Shown here piece by piece: positions 46,128 to 54,595 of a stretch of DNA of 64,000 nt. A model generated the notes under the pieces. The model saw nothing but the letters and a program-made list of their open reading frames with translations, was not told where the DNA came from and did not search any database. This stretch comes from Dyella terrae. GTDB taxonomy: Bacteria; Pseudomonadota; Gammaproteobacteria; Xanthomonadales; Rhodanobacteraceae. Both the position numbers and the translations under genes were made by a program. Location of the stretch: contig NZ_SIZZ01000001.1 in NCBI RefSeq assembly GCF_004322705.1, forward strand, positions 1,178,001 to 1,242,000. The letters are read 5' to 3'. Every line of letters begins with the position of its first letter. Positions within the stretch are counted from its first letter, which is position 1.

Positions 46128-47918
46128 CTACTTATCGACCTTCAAGACGGCCAGGAAGGCTTCCTGCGGAATCTCCACTCGGCCCACCTGCTTCATGCGC
46201 TTCTTGCCTTCTTTCTGCTTCTCCAGCAGCTTCTTCTTGCGGCTGACGTCGCCGCCATAGCACTTGGCCAGAACGTTCTTGCGCAGGGCTTTCACGGTGG
46301 ACCGCGCAATGACCTGGGCGCCGATGGCTGCCTGAATGGCTACGTCGAACTGCTGCCGGGGAATGAGATCCTTCATGCGCTCGACCAGGTCGCGACCGCG
46401 CCGATCGGCGTGGCTGCGATGAACGATGAGCGACAGGGCATCCACGCGATCGCCATTGATAAGCACATCGGTGCGCACGAACGGACCGGCGTCAAAGCGC
46501 TCCAGATGGTAATCCATCGACGCGTAGCCACGCGAAACCGACTTCAGGCGATCGAAGAAATCAAGCACGACTTCGGCCAGCGGAAGCTCGTAGCTGATCT
46601 GCACCTGGCTCGCCAGGTACTGAATGCCACGCTGGATGCCGCGCTTCTCTTCACACAAGGTGATGATGTTACCGATGTAATCGGCCGGCGTGAGGATGTT
46701 CGCGACGATGATCGGTTCGCGAATCTCCTGCACCACGGTGGACGGCGGCAGCTTGGCCGGGTTGTCCAGCAGCATGATCGAGCCGTCGTTCTTGAGAATT
46801 TCGTACACCACCGTCGGTGCGGTGGTAATCAGATCCAGATCGTACTCGCGCTCCAGGCGCTCCTGCACGATTTCCATGTGCAGCATGCCCAGGAAGCCAC
46901 AGCGGAATCCGAAACCCATGGCTTCGGAGCTTTCCGGCTCAAAGAACAACGCGGCATCGTTAAGGCGCAGCTTGTCCAGCGCCTCGCGCAAGGCAGGGTA
47001 ATCGTCGGCAGAAACCGGGAACAGGCCGGCGAACACGCGCGGCTGCATCGTCTGGAAGCCAGGCAACGCATGGTCGGCGGGCTTGCCCGCGTGCGTGAGC
47101 GTGTCGCCCACCGGGGCTCCGTGCACGTCCTTGATCGAGGCGGTGATCCAGCCCACCTCGCCCGATGCGAGCTTGTCGAGCTTCTTGCGCTTGGGCGTGA
47201 ACACGCCCACTTCGCTCACTTCATGCGCGCGGCCGGTGGACATCACAAGCAGCTTGTCGCCCGGTCGGATTTCGCCCTGGATGATGCGCACGAGCGACAC
47301 CACGCCCAGGTAATTGTCGAACCAGGAGTCAATGATCAGGGCTTGCAGGCGATCCGTGTTTCCCGGCTTCGGCGGCGGAATGCGCGCGACGATGGCCTCG
47401 AGCACTTCGGTGACGTTCAGTCCCGTCTTGGCGCTCACAGCCACGGCCTCGTCGGCCTCGATGCCGATGACCGCTTCGATCTCGCCTTTCACCTTTTCCG
47501 GATCGGCGGTCGGCAGGTCGATCTTGTTCAGCACCGGCACCACTTCCAGCCCCATTTCGACGGCCGTATAGCAGTTGGCCACCGACTGGGCTTCCACGCC
47601 CTGGGCGGCGTCAACCACCAGCAGCGCACCTTCGCACGCCGCCAGCGAACGGCTCACTTCATAGGAAAAGTCGACGTGGCCGGGGGTATCGATGAAGTTG
47701 AGCTGGTAGGTCTTGCCGTCGCGCGCCTTGTACGGCAGCGACACGGACTGGGCCTTGATGGTAATGCCGCGCTCGCGTTCGATCGGATTGCTGTCCAGCA
47801 CCTGGGCTTCCATCTCGCGCTCGGACAGGCCGCCGCAGATCTGGATGATGCGGTCCGCAAGCGTGGACTTGCCGTGATCGATATGAGCAATGATGGAGAA
47901 GTTGCGGATCAGTTCCAT
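46128..47918 (-). CDS. lepA: Elongation factor 4 (ribosomal back-translocase)
   Basis: 596 residues from ATG 47918, where the family N-terminus [19 protein letters not shown] begins; the frame continues upstream to 48245 but is not family-like. GTPase motifs are [17 protein letters not shown] and [11 protein letters not shown]-like domains follow, and the C-terminal LepA domain ends [19 protein letters not shown]. The function is biogenesis/fidelity of the 30S subunit. Upstream are mucD, rseA and rpoE. Confidence 0.98.
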   Translation of the reverse strand: MELIRNFSIIAHIDHGKSTLADRIIQICGGLSEREMEAQVLDSNPIERERGITIKAQSVSLPYKARDGKTYQLNFIDTPGHVDFSYEVSRSLAACEGALLVVDAAQGVEAQSVANCYTAVEMGLEVVPVLNKIDLPTADPEKVKGEIEAVIGIEADEAVAVSAKTGLNVTEVLEAIVARIPPPKPGNTDRLQALIIDSWFDNYLGVVSLVRIIQGEIRPGDKLLVMSTGRAHEVSEVGVFTPKRKKLDKLASGEVGWITASIKDVHGAPVGDTLTHAGKPADHALPGFQTMQPRVFAGLFPVSADDYPALREALDKLRLNDAALFFEPESSEAMGFGFRCGFLGMLHMEIVQERLEREYDLDLITTAPTVVYEILKNDGSIMLLDNPAKLPPSTVVQEIREPIIVANILTPADYIGNIITLCEEKRGIQRGIQYLASQVQISYELPLAEVVLDFFDRLKSVSRGYASMDYHLERFDAGPFVRTDVLINGDRVDALSLIVHRSHADRRGRDLVERMKDLIPRQQFDVAIQAAIGAQVIARSTVKALRKNVLAKCYGGDVSRKKKLLEKQKEGKKRMKQVGRVEIPQEAFLAVLKVDK

Positions 47919-48179
47919 GGAACACGCTGGCTGCATTCTCTGCCGGGCGGCACCCGCCGGCAGCGTCCACCGGGATGGTGATACGAACCCGGCATTATCG
48001 CATGGAATGGCTGGAGACCGGGGAAGCGGGCGCACCGTGCCCCTCCCGGGCTGAGTCCGCGACAGGTCCTGCCATGAGCCTGCGACGGGCGAAAGAGGCT
48101 CGCTCCCACGGCGCAGCCCGCCGCTGGCGGCCTCAAGCGCGCCCGGAGGGCGCAGGAACGATGACCTCTCGACCGGGCC
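47919..48179. other. Intergenic stretch between mucD and lepA
   Basis: Together with the terminator at 48180-48213 this gap is just over 300 bp. It is G+C-rich with no convincing reading frame and no clear promoter hexamers. Because a strong terminator ends the mucD transcript, a lepA promoter should lie here, but I cannot point to it. Confidence 0.4.
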
Positions 48180-48213
48180 AAAAAAAGCCCCGCACGAGGG
48201 CGGGGCCTTTTTT
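48180..48213 (-). terminator. Strong terminator after mucD
   Basis: A7-GCCCCGC facing GCGGGGC-C-T6: a 7-bp GC stem extended by A-T pairs, with U-tracts on both strands. It lies 18 bases after the mucD stop. Confidence 0.93.
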
Positions 48214-48231
48214 GCGGCTATCGCGAGCGGC

Positions 48232-49719
48232 TTACTCGTCGTCACCCTTGCCTGGCACGGTCAGCCCCACGAACCCGCTCTGGTCACCGTGGCGAACCAG
48301 CAGCAGGACGGTATCACCTGCCTTGAGGCCCTTGGTGGCATCACGGAACGCCGCTGCACTACCGACGCGTTGCTGATTGACCATCAGGATGACATCGCCC
48401 GGCTGAAGGCCGGCACGCGCCGCGACGGGGCCGGTGATATCACTGATCACCACGCCCTCGCCCGCCTTCAGGCCCAGTTCCTTGCGGGTATCGCTGTCGG
48501 CATCTTCCACCGACAGACCCAGGGCAGTGGTGCCACTGCGCGTCGGCGCCGGCTCACCACTTCCCTGCGTGACCGCACCGGTCTTGCTGTCCCGCTTCAT
48601 CTCACCGACGGTTACCGTGACATCCTGCTTCTTGCCGTCGCGAAGGATCTGCAAGGTGGCCTTGCTGCCGGGCGGTGTCATGCCCACCAGCGGCGGGAGG
48701 TCGGCCACCTGGCTGATCGCCTGGCCGTTATAGGCCAGGATCACGTCCCCTGCCTTCAGGCCGGCCTTTTCGGCGCCACTCCCCGGGGATACCTGGGTGA
48801 CGGCTGCGCCGGCACTGCTGCCGAGCTTGAAAGCCTTTGCCATGTCGTCAGTGATCGGCTGCATCATCACGCCCAGCTGTCCACGCGTGACGTAACCCTT
48901 TTCCTTGATCTGCTTGACCACGTTCATGGCGACATCGATCGGTATCGAGAAGGCCACGCCAAGATATCCGCCGGTGTTGGAGTAGATCTGGGAGTTCACG
49001 CCTACGACGCGCCCCTGCAGATCGAACAGCGGACCACCGGAATTGCCACGATTGATCGGCACATCGGTCTGAATGAATGACGTGTAGGGTTGATCCTGAC
49101 TGCCCAGGTTTCGTCCGACTGCACTGACGATGCCCTGGGTCACCGTGTAGTCGAAGCCAAAGGGTGAACCGATGGCCAGCACCCACTGCCCCGGCTTGAG
49201 CGTGCGCGAATCACCGATGGAAACGAAGGGGAGTGCGCCGCCCGCATCGACCTTGAGCAAGGCGATGTCGTACTGGGGATCGCTGCCAACCACTTTGGCG
49301 GTGAGCGTGCGTCGATCCTGAAGACGCACGGTGACGGTGTCGGCATCGTCAACGACGTGGGTATTGGTAAGGATGTAGCCGTCAGCGGAAATGATGAAGC
49401 CCGAGCCCAGTGACGTGCGCTGCTGCTCCTCCGGCGACGGCATCATGGGCATGCCGAAGAAACGTCGGAACATATCCATCTGCGGATCGTCCGGCGTGGC
49501 GCGCCCCTGGGCCTGTCGTCCCTTGCGCGCTGTCTTGCCTGTGTACTTCGCCTCCACGTGGACCACGGCCGGTGCGTTTTTCTGCACGATGCCGGTGAAA
49601 TCAGGAAGGCCGGCGACCGGAGCAGCTGGCGCGGCAGGCGTCTGCGCCTGGGCACCGCCAATGACGGCAAGACTGACCAGCGCGCAGCAAACCGCGCGAC
49701 GCAGGGTCATGGACTTCAT
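48232..49719 (-). CDS. mucD: Periplasmic Do-type serine protease (DegP/MucD)
   Basis: 495 residues from ATG 49719, preceded by AAGGAG. Signal peptide [19 protein letters not shown] ending AQA. The trypsin-like triad is H121 (LTNTHVVDD), D151 (YDIALLKVD) and S227 (RGNSGGPLF). Two PDZ domains follow, including [15 protein letters not shown] and [17 protein letters not shown]. It degrades or refolds misfolded envelope proteins. Co-located with rpoE-rseA, as mucD is in Pseudomonas, so sigma-E control is expected. Confidence 0.97.
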   Translation of the reverse strand: MKSMTLRRAVCCALVSLAVIGGAQAQTPAAPAAPVAGLPDFTGIVQKNAPAVVHVEAKYTGKTARKGRQAQGRATPDDPQMDMFRRFFGMPMMPSPEEQQRTSLGSGFIISADGYILTNTHVVDDADTVTVRLQDRRTLTAKVVGSDPQYDIALLKVDAGGALPFVSIGDSRTLKPGQWVLAIGSPFGFDYTVTQGIVSAVGRNLGSQDQPYTSFIQTDVPINRGNSGGPLFDLQGRVVGVNSQIYSNTGGYLGVAFSIPIDVAMNVVKQIKEKGYVTRGQLGVMMQPITDDMAKAFKLGSSAGAAVTQVSPGSGAEKAGLKAGDVILAYNGQAISQVADLPPLVGMTPPGSKATLQILRDGKKQDVTVTVGEMKRDSKTGAVTQGSGEPAPTRSGTTALGLSVEDADSDTRKELGLKAGEGVVISDITGPVAARAGLQPGDVILMVNQQRVGSAAAFRDATKGLKAGDTVLLLVRHGDQSGFVGLTVPGKGDDE

Positions 49720-49765
49720 GCATTTCTCCTTGAAGACGGGTGAGATGAGAAGGCGCGCACGATCG

Positions 49766-49788
49766 ATCGACCCATGGCATGGGTCGAT
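49766..49788. promoter_or_regulatory. Perfect 11-bp inverted repeat in the rseA-mucD gap
   Basis: ATCGACCCATG (49766-49776), one central base, then CATGGGTCGAT (49778-49788). It is 46 bases upstream of the mucD start and 62 bases after rseA. No T-run follows, so it is not a terminator. A near-zero spacer is typical of an operator for a dimeric regulator; as RNA it would be a compact hairpin. Nothing identifies the binding protein. Confidence 0.65.
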
Positions 49789-49850
49789 TGACGTACGAGC
49801 AAAGGAACGGAAGGAGCGGCAGCGACCCGGATCACGGTGCACCGCAGGCC

Positions 49851-50516
49851 TCACTGATTGGCGACTGCCTGGCGCGATGCCGGCTGGTGCGACTGCTGAT
49901 CGGGGTGCAGCAGCAACAGATAGCTGCCATCCCCGTTGTTGATCGCGCGGTAGCGATCAATTTGATACGGATTGGATGGATTGCGACTGTACAGATAGGT
50001 GCTGTCACCGCTGTCGACCGTTGCGGCCGCCTGTTGCGTCAGCTGCGACGGCAAACCGGTGTACTGATTGAGCCACGGCGGAGCCGCGGCCGGCGACGTC
50101 GACTGGGTAATCGTGTTGGCATTGGCGTCCTGCGAAGGCGTCACGGACGCCGTCGTCAGCGACGTCGCACCGGAATGGCCGGCACCCGGACCCACCGGCT
50201 GCGAAACCATCAGGGCCGCCACGGCAACACTGGCCGCAATGGCACCACCTGCGGACCAGCGCAGCCAATGGCGTTTCCCGGTGCCTGCCACGGCGCCCGA
50301 CTCCTGTTCGATCGCCAGCATCACCCGGGCCGAGAAGCCCGAGGTCGCCAATGGAGTCACCTGCCCGCGCACGCCATCGCGCACGAGGTGATAGCGCGTC
50401 CAGGCGTGCTGCAACGCCGCATCGTGATCGATTCGACGCAGAAGGAAGCGCAGCTCTTCAGCACTGAGCTCGCCGTCCATACCGGCCGAAAGGTTTTCGC
50501 GTTGGGTATCAGTCAT
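49851..50516 (-). CDS. rseA: Sigma-E anti-sigma factor (RseA/MucA type)
   Basis: 221 residues. The N-terminal cytoplasmic sigma-binding domain has RENLSAGMDGELSAEELRFLL and a Trp in HAWTRYHLVRDGVRG, as in RseA/MucA. One membrane segment follows (AGGAIAASVAVAALMV, about residues 89-104). The periplasmic part is Ser/Thr/Gln-rich and ends with a domain carrying DGSYLLLLHPD. It holds RpoE inactive until cleaved under envelope stress. The start overlaps the rpoE stop by four bases. Confidence 0.93.
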   Translation of the reverse strand: MTDTQRENLSAGMDGELSAEELRFLLRRIDHDAALQHAWTRYHLVRDGVRGQVTPLATSGFSARVMLAIEQESGAVAGTGKRHWLRWSAGGAIAASVAVAALMVSQPVGPGAGHSGATSLTTASVTPSQDANANTITQSTSPAAAPPWLNQYTGLPSQLTQQAAATVDSGDSTYLYSRNPSNPYQIDRYRAINNGDGSYLLLLHPDQQSHQPASRQAVANQ

Positions 50517-51109
50517 GGAGTCAGGTCCTCGCGGTCGGACAACAGCGGCCGCAATTTCTCGTCAATTGCCTCACGTGCCCGGAAGATACGTGAACGAACC
50601 GTACCGATCGGACAGCCCATCGCCTCGGCGATTTCTTCATAGCTGAGACCGTCCACTTCCCGCAAGGTAATGGCCGTGCGCAGCTCTTCGGGCAAGGCTT
50701 GGACAGTCGAATACACCGTTTGTTCAATTTCCTGTCGCATTAATTCGCGTTCAGGTGTGGCGCTTTCGTGCATGCGGTCCGCGCCGGGCACGAAAACGGC
50801 GTCATCCACGGCGATATCGTCGGTCGGCGGCCGGCGCCCCATCGCCACCAGGTGATTTTTCGCCGTGTTGACGGCGATCTTGTACATCCAGGTGTAGAAC
50901 GCGCTTTCTCCGCGGAACGAGCCAATGGCGCGCCAGGCGCGCACGAACGCCTCTTGCGCGACGTCTTCGCACTCGGCGTAGTTGTTGATGTAGCGCGAGA
51001 TCAGGCCGATGACCTTGTGCTGGTACTTGCGCACCAACAGGTCAAACGCCCGCTTGTCCCCTTTTTGGACCCGCTCGACCAGCGCGCTATCCAGCTCGTT
51101 TTCGCCCAT
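50513..51109 (-). CDS. rpoE: RNA polymerase sigma factor RpoE (ECF, sigma-E)
   Basis: 198 residues from ATG 51109 with an AAGGAGA site upstream. Region 2 contains YAECEDVAQEAFVRAWRAIGSFRGESAFYTWMYKIAVN (split here by description: D-V-A-Q-E core and W-x-Y/Ile helix). Region 4 contains GLSYEEIAEAMGCPIGTVRS. It is the ECF02-type envelope stress sigma factor. A good sigma-E-type promoter lies about 60 bases upstream, so it should be autoregulated. Confidence 0.97.
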   Translation of the reverse strand: MGENELDSALVERVQKGDKRAFDLLVRKYQHKVIGLISRYINNYAECEDVAQEAFVRAWRAIGSFRGESAFYTWMYKIAVNTAKNHLVAMGRRPPTDDIAVDDAVFVPGADRMHESATPERELMRQEIEQTVYSTVQALPEELRTAITLREVDGLSYEEIAEAMGCPIGTVRSRIFRAREAIDEKLRPLLSDREDLTP

Positions 51110-51172
51110 CCGGGCCGTCTCCTTGATTACTGCTGCCACTCGCGTCGGATTCCGCCGGCTTGGTCGATCCGC

Positions 51173-51199
51173 TAAGACAAGGATCGCCGTCGCAAGTTC
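51173..51199 (-). promoter_or_regulatory. Sigma-E-type promoter of the rpoE operon
   Basis: On the minus strand TGAACTT (ending at plus coordinate 51194) is followed by 15 bases and GTCTTA (plus 51173-51178). The consensus is GGAACTT-N15/16-GTCTAA or TCTGA, so only one base differs in each element. The implied start point is about 58 bases before the rpoE ATG. This fits positive autoregulation, known in other proteobacteria. Confidence 0.8.
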
Positions 51200-51332
51200 A
51201 GCATGCTGCCACGGATGCCCCAGGCCCAGTGCTGAATGGCATTTTCCGTCCCGGCCTGCCTTCTGGCCGGACGCCCCAAGAACGAAATATGGGGACTTTG
51301 GTGCACGAGGCAACCCAGGAAAACCGCCCCGG

Positions 51333-53888
51333 CTATTCCTCGGCCGCCACTGAGGCTAGCAAGCGCTGACGCTCGGACAGGAGCTTCTCGAAGCTCGGCG
51401 TGGGCAACGGACGGCAGAACAGATACCCCTGCAGCTCATCGCAACGGTTGGCCCGGAGGAACTGCAGGTGCTGCTCGATCTCCACGCCTTCGGCCACCAC
51501 GCCGCGCTTGAGGCGGTGCGCCATATCGATGGTGGCGCGAACGATGGCCTCGTCGTCCGGATCGACACCAATGTTGCGAACGAAACTCTGGTCGATCTTG
51601 ATCCGGTCGGCCGGCAGCTTGCGCAGGTAATCGAGCGAGGCCGCGCCGGTTCCGAAGTCGTCGATGGCAATGCGCACACCCATGCGCTGCAGGCCGTGCA
51701 GGTTGTCGACCAGGTTGGGCGCCGCCTTGATGCTGATGCTCTCGGTGACCTCCATCTCGAGGAGGTTCGGATCCAGCCCGCTTTCGGTCAGGGCCGACGC
51801 AACCACTTCCAGAAGATTGGCCTGCATCAATTGCACTGCGGACAGATTCACGCCAAGGCGCAGGCGCAGGCCGAACTTGCGCTCCCACTCCTGTGCCTGC
51901 TTGCACGCGGTGCGCAGTACCCATTCGCCGATGGAAACGATCAGGCCGGTTTCCTCGGCCAGCGGAATGAAGAAACCAGGGCCGATGAAACCCAGCTCGG
52001 GATGTTCCCAGCGCACCAGCGCTTCCATGCCAACGATATCTTCAGTGACCGCGTCGACCTGCGGCTGGTAGAACACGCGCAACTCGCCGTTATGTTCGGC
52101 ATGTCGCAGGCCGGATTTCAGCGCCATGTTCTGCTGCTGGGCCTGTTCCGCGCTGACTTCGTAGATCTGGTAGTTGTTGCGGCCCAGGCTCTTGGCGGCG
52201 TACATCGCCTCGTCGGCGTGCTTGAGCAAGGTTTCGGCGTCCGGCGCATCGTCCGGGAAGAAACTCACGCCGATCGACGCAGTGATCTGCAACTCGGTGC
52301 CGTCATCGATGCGCAGTGGCGCTTCCATTACCTGCACGATCTTCTCGGCAACGCGCAGCACGTCCTCACTCTTGACGATGTGCCGCAGGATCACCACGAA
52401 TTCGTCGCCCGCGTAGCGCGCCACCGTATCCGATGCGCGCACGCTGCTACGCAACCGCTGTGTGGTGGTGATCAGCACCTGGTCGCCAATGGCATGGCCC
52501 AGCGTGTCGTTGATCGTCTTGAAGCGGTCGAGGTCGACGAACAGCAGCGCGAAGCATTCGCCGGTGCGGTTCGCTTCGCGGATGATGGTGTCCAGTCGAT
52601 CATTGAACAGCAAACGATTCGGAAGCCCCGTCAGCGCATCGAGCAAGCCTTCCGCACGACCTTGTTCGCGCGTGCGGCCCAGTTCGAGCGCGTGCGCGAA
52701 ACGCGCGGCGGCGGCGCGCAACACGGGTTCAATCACCGCCGGCTCGGCGAAGGCCTGGCGGGTGCCGGCGAGCAATGCACCCAGCACGGCATTGCGCTCG
52801 TCCACCAAAGGCAACCCGGCAAATCCGGACAGTCCCAACTGCTCGATCAAGGGATCCACCGGCGCCAGTCGCTTGGCGTCCGTTGGATGCATCATCGTCT
52901 GGCCCGCCAGCACGAGCCTTAGCGAGCTTTGCAGTTGCGGACCGGGCCACAGTTGCTCGTCACCGCGCCACATCTGCGAAAGCTGGACCGGAGCGCCACC
53001 ATCTTCCGGTCGCGCCGACCAGACGGCCAGGTAATCCAGGCCCAGCTCCTCATAAATCAACTTGGAAATGCCAGCGAGGCTGTCGTCGCCGCGACCGTGA
53101 TTGAACAGGCGCGCCAACAGGGTCAGCGCCAGTTCGGCGCGGGTACTGGCACGCAGGCTGCGGAACACCAGGGCGATGGCGTCGCGGCCGGCGTGACGCA
53201 CCTTGCGCGCACTCACCTCACCCTGATCGAACGCTTGCCCTGCACGTCGCTGGCAGGGATACCAGTCGCGCGTCGTGTCCTGGAGCACCTGCTCCAGATT
53301 TCCCGACCCCATGCGCAAGATGTCGGTGGCCGGCAGGCCATGAAGGCGATCCACCGACACACCGGTCCGCCGTGCAAGCGACGGGCTGGCCTCCAGGATG
53401 CGTCCACGCTGGGGTTCGACGATCAGCCATTCGCCCTCCATTTCATCGAAGGCAAAGCGGTAGTCGCCATGATCCGGGGCAAGCACGACCGGGCTGGCGG
53501 GTGCCGGCGGCGGCACGTCCATGCGCTGCAGGCGGTGCCAGCGCGCGATCAGCTCGCTGTCGACCTGCGCTGCCTGCAGCCAGTCGGTGACACCCGACGG
53601 CAACTGGGTTGGCTTGATCGACGCATGCGGCGCCAGGACCGCCAGGAGCGGCGTGCTGGCGCACGATGGAATACGCCGCAGTTGCTCGACGCACGCCAAC
53701 GCATCACGGGCATCGCCATCAAGCACGACGATCAGCAGATCCAGTGCCGCGCGCTCTTCCAGCAGGATTGACGCATGCGCCGTGTCTCGCGCCGAATGCA
53801 CCGCGAAATGCCCTTCACGATCGAGCGCGTCGAAGATGATGCGCCGCATGTCACGCTGGGCGGCTACGACAAGAATGCTCTGACTCAT
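51333..53888 (-). CDS. Diguanylate cyclase/phosphodiesterase: degenerate receiver, PAS, GAF, GGDEF and EAL domains
   Basis: 851 residues from ATG 53888. Residues about 1-120 look like a receiver domain without the acidic pair or conserved Lys, so it is probably not phosphorylated. About 145-250 is PAS-like (GDYRFAFDEMEGEWLIVEP), about 260-425 GAF-like. The GGDEF domain has RYAGDEF (Ala for the first Gly, still usually active), and an allosteric I-site RASD five residues before it. The EAL domain is intact: GMEALVRWEHPE, NLSAVQL, EVTES, IDDFGTGAASLDYL, KIDQSFV. It may both make and break c-di-GMP. A small hypothetical gene lies 10 bases upstream in the same direction. Confidence 0.93.
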   Translation of the reverse strand: MSQSILVVAAQRDMRRIIFDALDREGHFAVHSARDTAHASILLEERAALDLLIVVLDGDARDALACVEQLRRIPSCASTPLLAVLAPHASIKPTQLPSGVTDWLQAAQVDSELIARWHRLQRMDVPPPAPASPVVLAPDHGDYRFAFDEMEGEWLIVEPQRGRILEASPSLARRTGVSVDRLHGLPATDILRMGSGNLEQVLQDTTRDWYPCQRRAGQAFDQGEVSARKVRHAGRDAIALVFRSLRASTRAELALTLLARLFNHGRGDDSLAGISKLIYEELGLDYLAVWSARPEDGGAPVQLSQMWRGDEQLWPGPQLQSSLRLVLAGQTMMHPTDAKRLAPVDPLIEQLGLSGFAGLPLVDERNAVLGALLAGTRQAFAEPAVIEPVLRAAAARFAHALELGRTREQGRAEGLLDALTGLPNRLLFNDRLDTIIREANRTGECFALLFVDLDRFKTINDTLGHAIGDQVLITTTQRLRSSVRASDTVARYAGDEFVVILRHIVKSEDVLRVAEKIVQVMEAPLRIDDGTELQITASIGVSFFPDDAPDAETLLKHADEAMYAAKSLGRNNYQIYEVSAEQAQQQNMALKSGLRHAEHNGELRVFYQPQVDAVTEDIVGMEALVRWEHPELGFIGPGFFIPLAEETGLIVSIGEWVLRTACKQAQEWERKFGLRLRLGVNLSAVQLMQANLLEVVASALTESGLDPNLLEMEVTESISIKAAPNLVDNLHGLQRMGVRIAIDDFGTGAASLDYLRKLPADRIKIDQSFVRNIGVDPDDEAIVRATIDMAHRLKRGVVAEGVEIEQHLQFLRANRCDELQGYLFCRPLPTPSFEKLLSERQRLLASVAAEE

Positions 53889-53898
53889 GGGCGCCGCC

Positions 53899-54393
53899 TC
53901 AGAGCAACCAGCGGCCATCGCGCAGGCGCGGACGCTGGGCCGCCTTGACCTGGCAACTCATGCGCACGATCACGTCATTGAACCCGTCCACAAGGTTCGA
54001 CGGCGCGTCGAGCAGGACGATGCGGCGGATGTGGCCCGTGGCCGTGCGCGCCAGCTGACGCACCAGGGCGGCATCCGGCCCCGCCATCGGCGTCGGCACA
54101 TCCTTCAGGAAATACACCCCAAAGTGGTTGCTTTGCTGGATGTAGCGCAAAACGAGGCCAAGGCGCTGGCTGCCTGCCATCACGGCATGCTCCTCGCGCA
54201 GGTTGCCCAGTCCGGCCGAGGGGTGCCACAGATACACCGCCTGGCCGCTACGGCGCACCAACTGGCGCAGCTGGGCAATCAGCGTCTCGCTGTCGACATC
54301 CTCCAGGGCAATCAGGCAGCCGCGATTGGCCAGGATCCGGTCAAGGATTTCGGCACCAGGCTGGACAGGAGTCGGGGCAAGTGGCGTGCTCAT
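53899..54393 (-). CDS. Conserved hypothetical protein upstream of the GGDEF-EAL gene
   Basis: 164 residues, soluble, no signal peptide. The order of elements, CLIALEDVDSETLIAQLRQLVRRSG, VYLWHPSAGLGNLREEH, YIQQSNHFGVYFLKDVP and HIRRIVLLDAPSNLVDGFNDV, suggests an alpha/beta fold with strand-helix units that has lost any obvious active site. No family recognised. Its stop is 10 bases before the start of the c-di-GMP enzyme, so the two are probably co-translated and may work together. Confidence 0.8.
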   Translation of the reverse strand: MSTPLAPTPVQPGAEILDRILANRGCLIALEDVDSETLIAQLRQLVRRSGQAVYLWHPSAGLGNLREEHAVMAGSQRLGLVLRYIQQSNHFGVYFLKDVPTPMAGPDAALVRQLARTATGHIRRIVLLDAPSNLVDGFNDVIVRMSCQVKAAQRPRLRDGRWLL

Positions 54394-54595
54394 TCAGGTC
54401 TAAATTACGCGGTCCAGGGGCGTTCGCCTAGCGGCTCGTGAGCGTGGACTTAAATTGCCGTAAGTTTCCATGCGTTGGCTCACAAGCCGCGTTTTTACGC
54501 GATTTTCATGTGCCGTACGCCAGCGCATCGAACTGTCTCGCATTCGACGCTACGGACGGGTATGGTGCGAGGTTTCACAGCCAGACCAGACCACC

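Noticed and set aside
46410-47981. Long plus-strand frame opposite lepA
   Set aside because: Shadow of a highly conserved gene; no start site or motif.
51333-53888. AGDEF in place of GGDEF as a sign of a dead cyclase
   Set aside because: Ala or Ser in the first position is compatible with activity in known enzymes, so loss of function cannot be claimed.
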